Origin: Asterias amurensis
Taxonomy: Eukaryota > Echinodermata > Asteroidea > Forcipulatida > Asteriidae
Direction: 5' to 3'
Length of the DNA: 64,000 nt
NCBI RefSeq assembly: GCF_032118995.1
Contig: NC_092648.1
Span: forward strand, 16,396,450-16,460,449
Shown piece by piece: positions 48,801 to 58,690 of this stretch. Below the pieces are notes generated by a model. The model did no database searches, was not told the origin of the DNA, and saw only the letters and a program-made list of their open reading frames with translations. A program made the translations under genes and the position numbers. Position 1 is the stretch's first letter; every line of letters begins with the position of its first letter.

Positions 48801-51800
48801 AGGTTAGCAGTGTGATATCAATAGGTTCGCTTTCAATTGCTAAGCTAAACATAGACAATGTTTAACCGTCAAGCTGCTTGACCAGAAAAAGTAGCTAAGC
48901 ACAACAAATGTATGCTTACCAGAATAAGGTTAGCAGTGTGATATCAAGAGGTTCGCTTTCAATTGCTAAGCTAAACACAGACAATGTTTTTAAAACCGTT
49001 ATTTGGTGTTAAGGAGCTCTATGAAACTAGGCCCAGACTATTGAGTGTGCAGTAATATTTAGCAGTAGGTACTGCAAGCATGTAAATCCAAAATAACATT
49101 CTTCACCTCCAAAGTAACCCATTGATTGAAAACACAGGGACGAGAGTCATTACTAACAAAAAAGTCTGAAACTTGTATACAAATTCATAGGTATGGCATT
49201 TCTACCTTTTGGTAGATATATTATTAGATTCCAAGGGGTTGTAGATTCCAAGGAGCTTTTGAAAACAGTATCCAAAGCACTAGAGAAGTAGACCAATGAG
49301 CAGGATATCTTTATTTGTGGATACAAATATTGTCTGATTTTCTTTACCAGGCCGACATAAAAAGTCTGAATTCAGCCAAAAGTCTGAACAATCTCATCCC
49401 TGACTAACATTATGTATCCCTTTAAAATGTCAAAATCCACAGCATGACACAGTGTTCCTTTTAAGCGGAGCTGCTGGTGCTCCTACATTTGTTTTGTACC
49501 TTTCTATATCTTCTTCAGTGAGTTCCTCTGCACTCTGCTCCCCTGTGGCAAGAGTTAACTGATTCTTCAGTTCTTGGATCTCAGACTTCAATCGAGCAAT
49601 CATCTGCAGAACGATAGACAGCAAGACATGGAATGGATCAATTTAAAGAAACAAAGACAAGTGAAAGGTTTTCATATGCCTTGCAAGTTTTCATAAGAGT
49701 TCTTATGGCAATCGTGTTTGCTAGTCATAGCATCACTTGCGAGCTCATCTACCATATACGACTCTCTTAATATTTATGCATGAGTACGTCACAATTCTAA
49801 CCCAAAACTAGGCCATAGGGAGGCGCGGCCACTACAATCGGTGGCCTCATTTCGGGAAAGAATTATGACGTCATGCATGAATATTAAGAGAGGCTTATGG
49901 GCAAGCCTTTAGTTATTTCCAGTTCCAAAGCTTGGTATATGTTGTGTAGTATTTTACCAACAAGTGCTTATTTTGTTGTACAATGGCATTTCTTGTGACT
50001 TGAAGTTAATATCTTTTATTCCCCATACACAAACCTTCAAAGACAAACTGTGAACTCAAACCGTCTAGATTGAAATCCAAACCCAGCTTTGTTGTTGACT
50101 TACCAGTTTGGGGTCAACTTCTTCATTCAGGATTGCATCATTCTTGATCATAGCCACTCTCTGGGCAAACCGACAGGTTGAAATGGATTCCTTTAAAGAA
50201 ACAAGAAAACAAAACATACATTAATTTAAGCAGCATGTTTACAACATATCGATGTTGTAAAAACAGGGCCCCAAATCAAAGTGTTGCTAATTAGTAAGAA
50301 TTGCTTAGCCATTTTGACTTTGAAGTAAATAGAAGCCAATTGTACAAATTTATAAAACATGTTATTTTGACTGGTTACCTGTTACTGCTAAGCAAGATTG
50401 TTCTGTTCTAAGCAAATTTGTGTACTTTAAGACAGTGGACACTATTGGTAATTGTCAAAGACTAGTCTTCACACTTGGTTTATCTCAACATATGCATAGT
50501 ATAACAAACCTGTGAAAATTTGAGCTCAAGGGGTCATCAAAGTTGCGAGATAATAATGAAAGAAAAAACACCCTTGTCACACAAAGTTGTGTGTGTTCAG
50601 ATGCTTGATTTCAAGACCTCAAGTTCTAAACTTGAGGTCTCGAAATCAAATTCGTGGAAAATTACTTCTTTCTCGAAAACTATGTCACTTCAGAGGGAGC
50701 CGTTTCTCACAATGCTTTCTACCATCAACCTCTCTCCATTACTCATTACCAATTAAGGTTTTATGATGATAATTATTTTTAGTAATTACCAATAGTGTCC
50801 ACTGCCTTTAACAGCTGTATGAAATGAGCCATTGGTGAGAGGCAAGGCATTTTACACACTAAACACCCATGCCACAAGTTAATATCTAATTTATAATATT
50901 GCTTGATTGGCCAGGAACAATCACATAGGATATTAGCTGGTAACATCTGTCATTGAGAGTTTTCTTACTCTCAAATTTAAATACTAAAGCAATTCACGAA
51001 AATCAGCTCAAGATTATTTTATAAAAGCATAAAATTTAAAACAAGTTTAGTTGAAAGTAGTCTGACTGAGTATACTTACATCGATGTTCTTCTTCTCTAC
51101 AGAGCATGTAGCAACCATGGTGGTCATGCAGTTACCTCCTAGACTGTCTCTCAGTACTGATGTCATCATGGAGTTACGGTACGGAATATGGGAGCGAGAC
51201 TTCTCTGATAACGCCACAATGACCTGAATGGGAAAGCCAAAGAACACTCTCTGTGCTTAATTTCAGGGCTATGAACTTTTACAGAACTAAATACTTAGTA
51301 AAACTGCTCATTATTAGGTGGATGTTATATTTGAGTGTGTATATTTCTGTCCTTTAGAATCTGTGCAATGTTGTATCATTGTTTTTAACTAATAATGGTT
51401 TTGATCATATGTGCCAATGGTTACTTAAATTCTGTATATTTATGTTGACAATAAAATTCTTAATTCTTAATATCTAGGTGCTCTCCATCGGGTTTACAGC
51501 TCAACCGCCCTCTACTGAAACTTGCGTGGTGGCATGTGCGCAATCCTTGCTTGTTTATAAATTTGGTTAAGGAGTGTCTTCAAAGATCATATTATTATTT
51601 CAAAGCCGGTGTGACCTATGGCATCACTCCTAATCAAAACTTATGCAAAGAACTATTACTACCGGGCAGAGAATTCAATGTTTTGGTTTCAACTCTAGAT
51701 AGCACCATAACATACTTCTTATGATGTGCACAATGTACACATCACTTTAAAAAATAAAGAATCAGTGTTTCCTGTTTTACTAGAAATGACTAGTTGGTCG

Positions 51801-54800
51801 AAACGAAAACAAATCTGCAAAATCTTACAATCAACAACTTTCAATCCTGCTTTGCATTACATCAACTTCAACCTTACCTGTTCTAGATAATGCAGTGATA
51901 AGTTAATATACTTCGCTTCAGTGAGAAGCGTTCCTCCAACTCCTGTCTTTCCGATTCTTTCTGATCTGGTATTTAAAAAGAGAACTAACAAGTGGTCAGT
52001 ATCCAACAGTCACCAGGAGAAACAAAAGATATAGTTTTTTTATAAACATTTTTTCTAGTTATTAAAGAAACTGCAGGACTCAATTTCAAAGAGCCCCTCG
52101 GGGAGAAAATGTTGCATTTAAAATCATTCTGCTTCATGAAACTAAGCAGGAAACAAGTCAAAGATGATAATGTGATATAAAAATAATAATAGTAGTAATA
52201 GTAAATTCAAAAATGTTGGTATAAACTTTCGTTGTGAGGAGGGGCTTCAAAAGTAGTAACTCTCTGTCGGACGAAAACACCAGAAGACCTATAGAAATTT
52301 TGCAGTAACCCTTTTACTGTTTACATGTATGCTGTAAGGTACAAAGAAGGTTTCTACTACTCACCCAGCCAGATCTACCAAGTGCAGCTTGGATCTCTTT
52401 ATGGTGGCTGAACCGGCATCTCTGATAGACATATGGATGGTGAAGATACAATGAGAACGAGTTGACGCCTGATTCATCGGTGTCTGAAGCATCGGAAAGA
52501 GAAGATATTTCTCAGTTATCAGTTTTAAAGAAGCAACTCTTGACTTGCAAATCAGCCGCTTTGATTTAAGGAGAGTCCAATAACACCAGGGGCCAATTTC
52601 ATAGAGCTGCTTAAGCAAAAAATTTGCTTAAGCACGAAAAATAGCTCGCTTATTTTACACATGTTACTGGCCAAAATTTCCTGCCATATACATTGCTTAT
52701 GACTAGTATTAAGCTGTTGTTTACTTAGCATTACAATTGAGTGGAGTCTTGGCCGGTAATCTGATTTTACTAAGCAATGAAATTTTTGCTTAAGCAAAAA
52801 TTTTTGCTTAAGCAGCTCTATGAAATTGGGCCCAGGGCTCAAAGTCTTGAAGGTGCTAAAGCCAAAAAGGTGGCCAAGCACGACAAAATGATGCTTACCA
52901 GAATAAGATTGCAAGCCAGTGCACCAGTTCACTTGTAACACCTGCGACTGGTATCCTGCTCATTTTGCTTAGCAGAATTTTTTTAAATAATACATTCTGC
53001 TTAAAATATGCAGCTGTAACAACTATGAAAGCTCAAAGGGGCTAGCCTAGACCTAACCTGCACTAACCCTGTTTTTAAAGACAGTGGACGCTATTGGTAA
53101 TTGTCAAAGACTAGTCTCCACAGTTGGTGTATCTCAACCTATGCATAAAGTAATAAACCTTTGAAAAATTGCGATATAATAATGAAAGAAAAACACCCTT
53201 TTCACACGAGGTTGTGTACTTTCAGATGCTTGATTTCGAGACCTCAAATTCTAAATCTGAGGTCTCTAAATCAAACTCGTGAAAAATTACTTCTTTCTCG
53301 AAAACTACATTACTTCAGAGGGAGCCGTTTCTCACAATGTTTCATACTATCAACCTCTCCCCATTACTCGTAATCAAGTAAGGTTTAATGATAATAAATA
53401 TTTTGAGTAATTACCAATAGTGTCCACTGCCTTTAAACAGTACGTTATCTAAAACTTCTGCCATGTTTGCACCAGACACTACCTTGCTCTTTAGTGTACC
53501 GGATCTAGAACAGTCTGGGTCAAACTTTCAAGACTCGTCTTTCTGTTCACCGCGGAATTCCGCAAAAGTATCCCTTTAAAGTAAGGTAAAGTACAGTCAT
53601 TATCCAAAGGGCAGTTAGCACAGATCTTCACAGTAAGCAGCGCTTACTAATGTCCAGACCGGCATTTAAAAATCCAATTGTGGGTTGGTGGGTCAAACAA
53701 ATTGAAAAAAGTTTGATAGATTTGTTCAATATTGACTGTTCTGCATGGCCAGTAAATATTGTCTGTCTTCTTACCTCTGCAATCATACGGTTGGTATCTC
53801 CAAGAAACAGTAGATTGAGAGCCTCCTCTTCATTGTTAGCCTGATGGATGGACAGGTTCTTAAGGTGGATGTTGCCATCGCTGTCCTCCATCAGGGATAC
53901 CTTCCTGCAAAGATAATGAAAGAGAATTCAGTAATGGACACACTCACACTCTTACAAGCTTGTATACGCCTGCAACAGCGGATCTCCTATTGTCCCCTCT
54001 TTTGTTTATACTCTATTGGTTTTGTACACAATTTCCAACTGTGGACCTTTCCGGAACTGTGGAGCCTATTGTCCTCTTTTGTTATAGGTCCCCAGTTTGA
54101 ATGTGTATACCTACTCTTTGTAACATTACCCAGCTTGAGTTGAAGTGTATCAAACAAAAAGACATTCAACACCCTTTTAACACGAAGATAGGATTAAGAA
54201 ACCTGTAATTTTCCTCTCTTTTGGAAAATTATTGCATCACAAAACTGAATAATAATGACCTTGTAGCCCCTCTTTAAGTTTGTCAATCTTTTAAGACTAA
54301 ACCAGAGTGTTAATGCACATTGAACGTCAAAAATCTAGTTTTCTGAATGACTTCAGTGACTTGCTACATGTTTCTAAAAAACTGTCACTATCAACAACAG
54401 ACAACAAAATATCAAGTCGAGAAAATCATTTGAGATACCAGCTTCTGGAGCCTGCAATCAATGTAACACGAGTCACTGGGGGATTGTTTGTCTCGTTACT
54501 ACTCACAGGTAACATGAGTCACTGGCGGATAGCCCTCCTAATACTACTCGCGGTAACGCGAGTCACTGGAGGATTTCCCTTTTAGTTACTACTCACAGTA
54601 ACGCGAGTCACTGGGGACCTACCTTATAGTAACTACTCTAGGTAACGTGAGTCACTGGGGGATTGCCTTCCAGTTACTACTCACAGTAACCTGAGTCACT
54701 GGGGGAATTATTTCTAGTTACTACTCACAGTAACGTGAGTCACTGGGGGAATTACCTTCTAGTTACTACTCACAGTAACGTGAGTCACTGGGGGATTGCC

Positions 54801-57800
54801 CTTCTAGTTAATACTCACGGTAAGTCTTCTAGCTTTGCAGCTTCATGCTTGGGATCCAGTAAGTCATATCCACTCTCATTGTAGATCTCTAGGTAGGAGA
54901 AGTGTGTGGTGAATACATTGCCTGGGTTCTGTGTGATAAAAAAGGCATATCAAGTACCCTGTAAATCTTGTTCATACTTCCTGTGAATGCTTCGTGCGAA
55001 GCGAATTTGGCGCCCCAGCTCTGCTTTCGCTGCAAGCGCTAAAGCAAACTGGTTTGAAAATGCTAGATTTTAAATTAATCTCATTTTAATCTAACTTTTC
55101 ATCAAGACCTCCTTCTGTGTCCTTGACTTACCTGTGAGTATTCCTCAAAGATGTAGGTTAGCATCCTTGGGATGATCCCGCGATCGATGTAGCGTTCAGG
55201 TCCACCAGTAATGGTGAAAGTCTTTCCACTCCCAGTCTGCCATTAAAAAGCAAAATAAAAAGTCATTCAATATTGCCAACTACCTTTATTTTCTGTTAAC
55301 ATTAAAGGAACACGTTGCCTTGGATCGGTCGAGTTGGTCTTTGAAAAGCGTTTGTTATAAAATGTATATAGGTAGAAAGATGCTGTAAAAGTAGAACACA
55401 ATGATCCACACAAACATGCCTCGAAATTGTACGGTTTTCCTTTTACCTCGTCGACTACACAGTCGGCCATTTATGGGAGTCAAATTTTTGACTCCCATAA
55501 ATGGCCGACCGTGTTAGTTCGCACAGTAAAAGGAAAACCACGCAATTTCGAGGCAAACTTGTGTGGATCATTGTATTCTACTTTTAAAACATCTTTCCAA
55601 CCATATGCTTTTTATAACAAACGGTTAAAAACGCTTTTGTATATACCAACTCGTCCGATCCAAGGCAACGTGTTCCTTTAAGTTTCACTGATCATGCTTT
55701 TATAATTGTATGATCTTTACAAATCTACAAAACTTCTAAAGAAAAAAACACAACGTCTCAAATTTTAAATGTGGTGCTCGTAATTTCCCACCTTGGTAAG
55801 ACCATCTTAATTTTAATGGAGATTGCTGACAATAAAAAAAAAGACAATTATATAATACAAATTAAAAAAAATATTGTTACCTGTCCATAAGCAAAGATAG
55901 TTCCATTGTACCCCAGGATGCAGCTGTAATACAAAACAAAATGATTTGCAAAAGTGAGAAGGATGTTCTACCAAAAGCTTATTGCAGCATTTCTAACATT
56001 ATAGGCCTATTGTGTAGGCCTTATAAAACAAATGACAATGCTCTACCAGTTTCTAATAGACTCAAAGCCCAAGTCAAGTAAATAATGCCCGAAACTTGTA
56101 TGCTTTTGACTGTATTGAAAAAAGTCACACCAGAGGATGTTTTTCTCTCAATGAGAAAATGCTATCTGCCTTTCAGCATTTACAGATCAACAAATAAGTT
56201 TTGGTTTGATGTATAAAAAAAGGCAATTTAATTGTTTCTGGTCTGGTCTTTTAAAAAATAGTTGGTGTTCTAAAAATTAAAAAAAAGAGCTACACGCCAT
56301 GCCATGTCTTGTGAATTTTCCTGCAAGTTTCAAGCCCTGATTTGACAGTCAACATTTTCTGTACATCACATCTTTTCAAACATTCCAAATAAAATTTTAC
56401 AGTGCAGTTTATTAAGTAACACATTTTGTTATCTTAAATTCAAGTTGTTTAATAAAATAAACAATTTGTTTTTCCCCTTACACCAGTGTGTATTGAGTAC
56501 TGCATACTCAGTACTGCCCCAAAGTCTGTTAAGAACATCTACAGGCAAATCACACAGGTTAGATTCGAACCCACAACCCTTTGCATCGCTAGAGCAGGAC
56601 TCAAGAACGTACTGAGTATGCCGTGCTTACACATCGGTCTGAGGGTAAAGCAAATATTCTTTATCCTCGATTCAAAAGCAGATACAAAATAAATAAACCA
56701 TTGTTCTGTAGAAAATGTTGCTTACTTGTCGACCACATCCTTAGCCACATTATCAAAGATCTCATCTTGTTTGGTATACTGGTCGAATAACCGATCGAAC
56801 CGAAAGGAATATTCCTCCTTCTTGTTATTGATAAATCCTGAAGCGAGATCTTTGGGCACCACGAAGGAGAGCTTGGGATATCCGCTGTCATCTTCGTCAA
56901 TTTCAAAGAGCTTTAAGTAAGAAAAATAAATTCATCACATTTCAATCATAAATTAATGGAGATAAAAAAAAAAAAAAAATTTAAATTGGGATTTAAATAA
57001 AAATTAGATTGAAAATTAAAGTCACCTGGAAATAATTGTTTTAGTAATTGTTTTTAACGATTTATATGTTTAAAACAAAATAAAGTTGTGTAGGGGGTGA
57101 CTCCACCTACCCCTTTTATGACCTCAATCGAGGCAGACTTTGCCTCGTCAATCGAGGCAGACTTTGACTCGACAATCGAGGCAGACTTTGCCTCGATTGA
57201 ACATCGAACACACGTACGTGCAAGTACATTCAAGTCCTAGTCGTGTGTTTCACGTTTCTAAAAAGTTATTTTTTAAAACATGACGCCATCCTAACAATTT
57301 TTCCAGCCAGTGGGGAAGTTGAAGAAGGTACCTGAAAGATGTAAGGAACCTAAACGTGAAAAAAATCAGGTATTGTTTCAACTTTGAGGGCATGTTTTTA
57401 GCTTACGCCAAGCGTCACTATTGTGTTGGCACTGCATGCGATTCATCGCGCCTCGGTTGGCGTCACGAACAGCCCCCTCTCGGGTCAGGCTTTTTTCCAA
57501 TTTGTAAATAACATGGAAACTAATTTAATTAAACCTTAGTTAATTATTTATTCATATTCCACTCATCAAATACACATTTTAGTGACACAAGCTTTTTTTT
57601 GACAAAATACCACTTCCAGGTGACTTTAAGTTTAACACACGATGGCACAATTTATTTTTGGCTCACAATTTTATTTAAGATATATTTAAATATATATATC
57701 CTTATTGTTGTGTTAACATTTTAAGATCCTACTTGGAAAAGTTTAGAATGCAAACTTTCAGTAACGCCATAATAACATTATTTTATTTTTCATCATAACT

Positions 57801-58690
57801 GATTCAATTGGCAGTGGATATTTTTTACCGTAGCAATAGTTAAATAAGGAAAAGTTTCCGTAGGGCGCCACCACTTTTTCACTCGATATGAAATAATATA
57901 GTATCTAATTTACCTCAATGAGATATCCCTTTTTGTAAAAATGAGTGAAAAAGTGGTGGCTCCACACAGAAAGTAATAAATAAATGTCAAATGCTAATTC
58001 ACTGGAAATCATATAGCACTCTAGTCTATATGACGCTATTTCAGGCCAATTTTTTCCTAGCCAATATTTAAATACAAACACAAATTTCTAACACAGATTT
58101 GAACAACTTGTAGCTGCGTCTTGAGAAATTACTACCTACAGTCTTGAGTCTGACAACGGTAAATAAAATGGAAAGATTTCGGTAATGTTTCCTCACCTTA
58201 ATCCTGCCATCTATCCTGCCACCACTTTTCACTTATTTTTTTGTTTTGCCAAAACTCCATACATTTATAAGGACAAACCTTTAAAATAGAAGATAGGCCC
58301 CTACTACTAATGAATTGTTACTCTTGCTTGAGTTGAGTTGAGTAAACAGTATAATTACTTAGCTCAGTTATTTATATCTAACTAAATGAATTAAAGTGGT
58401 AGCCGGATACGGAAGTTTTTTACAAAGTAACTAAAAAAAAAGATGGCGGTATTTATATGCCTATAATACCATACGCTGCCTAGTTTAAGCATAGAGGAAG
58501 GACAAACCTCTCTGTCCTTCCTCCATGGTTTAAGGGAGTAAGACAGATCTGCTGTCAGATTGTCGTTGTTAGCAACCATTTAACGCTATTATGTATGTGC
58601 TCCAGCAGCATAAAATGACAATCTTCTTACCCCAGTTTTTGCTTTCGTTGGCTTTATCCGACAGAATATTTTGATTCCTTGCTTAACCAT
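42827..58690 (-). CDS. KIF6: Kinesin-like protein KIF6 (kinesin-9 group motor)
   Basis: KIF6 is a microtubule motor of the kinesin-9 group, linked mainly to motile cilia. Nineteen coding exons on the minus strand: 58690-58631, 56910-56726, 55923-55881, 55236-55132, 54928-54819, 53904-53775, 52483-52365, 51965-51878, 51223-51080, 50190-50104, 49603-49500, 48340-48235, 47538-47370, 46426-46013, 45596-45441, 44935-44676, 44028-43721, 43399-43293, 42843-42827. Phases agree at every junction; about 903 residues (human 814). Motor features: [18 protein letters not shown]-loop (GQTGSGKT, 95-102), NQASTRSH switch I, DLAGSE switch II (248-253), the group-specific LSLHYLEQ, and [18 protein letters not shown]. 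Tail blocks [49 protein letters not shown] and [12 protein letters not shown] match human KIF6. Residues 541-566 are a 13-residue tandem repeat. The last exon ends the chain after GHVQR; its other frame is open longer. Confidence 0.94.
45240..45403. mobile_element. Family C fragment in KIF6 intron 15
   Basis: AAGTACTTCTTTCTCAAAAC, CTTCAGAGGTAGCCATTTCT and AGTAATTACCAATAGT match the right half of family C. The left half is missing or too diverged to see. Confidence 0.55.
45705..45985 (+). mobile_element. SINE in KIF6 intron 14, split by family A
   Basis: The tRNA-like head (GCTCAAGCACTGG, CAACAGAGTGTGGGTTAGAG) stops at 45761, and the body TCTTGACACTATTGTCC, GGCAAGACACTTAACTATTA, GCTTCGTCC resumes at 45911. 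The order equals that of S1 and S3. The insertion between is family A. The SINE tail is absent. Confidence 0.65.
45762..45905. mobile_element. Family A miniature element, intact copy inside a SINE
   Basis: The 144-bp unit begins GGTGGATTTCACAAAGAGTT and ends AACTCTTTGTGAAATCGACC, an inverted pair with one mismatch. CCTGG is repeated directly on both sides (45757-45761, 45906-45910), consistent with a 5-bp target duplication. GGACTAGTCCTAAG palindromes fill the inside. Confidence 0.8.
46180..46257 (-). repeat. KIF6: 39-bp in-frame tandem duplication in KIF6 exon 14
   Basis: The DNA unit is repeated once with almost no change and encodes [13 protein letters not shown] twice in a row, in a Ser/Arg/His-rich tail segment. 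Because the unit is a multiple of three, the frame is kept. Confidence 0.9.
46859..47032. mobile_element. Foldback element in KIF6 intron 13
   Basis: GGGAATCAATGTGTG and CACACTTTGATTCCC are near-perfect inverted ends. The arms contain GGTTTTCAACTAGT / ACTAGTTGAAAACC and GAGGCCTGGTTCTTGATAAT with its complement. The centre is near 46945. Confidence 0.7.
47724..48110. mobile_element. Family C miniature element, full copy in KIF6 intron 12
   Basis: TTAA occurs at both borders, with ends TTAAAGGCAGTGGACACTAT and AGTGTCCACTTCCTTTAA. The inner hairpin ATTTCGAGACCTCAGG / GAGGTCTCGAAAT is at about 47890-47930. Orientation is opposite to the copies at 50427 and 53075. Confidence 0.8.
48731..49034. 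mobile_element. Family D element with internal tandem duplication
   Basis: Ends resemble GCGCCCAATTTTATCAAGCT and TATGAAACTAGGCCC. A 126-bp segment starting CAAGCTGCTTGACCAGAAAA (48744 and 48870) is repeated almost identically. It lies in KIF6 intron 11. Confidence 0.7.
49751..49902. mobile_element. Inverted-repeat element, family I, in KIF6 intron 10
   Basis: CTCTCTTAATATTTATGCAT on the left and ATGCATGAATATTAAGAGAG on the right are inverted arms, with GACGTCA near the right arm. The middle has a GC-rich GGAGGCGCGGCC patch. Confidence 0.6.
50266..50830. mobile_element. Family D element split by family C, KIF6 intron 9
   Basis: The left part GGGCCCCAAATCAAAGTGTT through TAAGCAAATTTGTGTAC and the right part CAGCTGTATGAAATGAGCC are the two ends of one family D unit. 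The family C element at 50427 lies between them at a TTAA. Confidence 0.6.
50427..50811. mobile_element. Family C miniature element, full copy in KIF6 intron 9
   Basis: TTAA occurs at both borders, with ends TTAAGACAGTGGACACTATT and AGTGTCCACTGCCTTTAA. All internal blocks are present (GTCAAAGACTAGTCTTCAC, CATATGCATAGTATAACAAA, AGAGGGAGCCGTTTCTCAC). It is well preserved. Confidence 0.8.
52589..52832. mobile_element. Family D miniature element in KIF6 intron 6
   Basis: GGGGCCAATTTCATAGAGCT and AGCTCTATGAAATTGGGCCC are nearly perfect inverted ends, and GCTTAAGCAAAAAATTTGCT and its like continue both arms. A further D-like fragment (GGTGGCCAAGCACGACAAAA) follows at about 52840-52990. Confidence 0.7.
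53075..53436. mobile_element. Family C miniature element, full copy in KIF6 intron 6
   Basis: TTAA occurs at both borders, with ends TTAAAGACAGTGGACGCTAT and AGTGTCCACTGCCTTTAA. The inner GAGACCTCAAATTCTAAATC hairpin is present. It is slightly shorter than the copy at 50427. Confidence 0.8.
54463..54820 (-). repeat. Minisatellite abutting the donor of KIF6 exon 5
   Basis: About eight imperfect units of roughly 45-50 bp each contain GAGTCACTGGGGGA and AGTTACTACTCACAGTAAC on the plus strand. On the coding (minus) strand every unit carries a GTGAGTA-like donor. The last unit runs directly into the true donor (GACTTACC|GTGAGTATTAAC), so the array covers the start of intron 5. Confidence 0.8.
55302..55681. 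mobile_element. Family B palindromic element, copy 3
   Basis: TTAA occurs at both borders, the ends are TTAAAGGAACACGTTGCC and its complement, and the central GGCCATTTATGGGAGTCA palindrome is near 55490. It takes up more than half of KIF6 intron 3, which is only about 645 bp. Confidence 0.85.
56525..56640 (-). mobile_element. Different tRNA-derived repeat in KIF6 intron 2
   Basis: On the minus strand GGGTTGTGGGTTCGAATCTA is a good tRNA T-arm/B box and is followed by GTAGATGTTCTTAACAGACT. The head does not match the Leu-type SINEs, so this is another family. Its ends are unclear. Confidence 0.4.
57016..57629. mobile_element. Family J TTAA-flanked element in KIF6 intron 1
   Basis: TTAAAGTCACCTGGAA at the left and TTCCAGGTGACTTTAA at the right are exact inverted ends with TTAA at each border, 614 bp apart. 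A 24-bp hairpin tandem repeat lies inside. No transposase frame was seen. Confidence 0.7.
57124..57195. repeat. Three tandem 24-bp hairpin units inside family J
   Basis: The unit CAATCGAGGCAGACTTTGCC plus TCG occurs three times head to tail. Each unit can fold on itself by CGAGGCA / TGCCTCG, with one mismatch in the middle unit. Confidence 0.85.
57866..57960. mobile_element. Family K short inverted-repeat element
   Basis: GCCACCACTTTTTCACTC (57867-57884) and GAGTGAAAAAGTGGTGGC (57943-57960) are perfect inverted repeats. A related single arm GCCACCACTTTTCACTTATT lies at about 58217. It is in KIF6 intron 1. Confidence 0.65.

Noticed and set aside
50520-50756. Similar 68-78-residue frames at 5399, 47740 and 50520
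   Set aside because: All are translations of family C miniature elements; the shared peptide comes from the repeat DNA and there is no transposase motif.
54463-54820. CRISPR array
   Set aside because: Units are imperfect, run without unique spacers and lie in an animal intron; it is a minisatellite.
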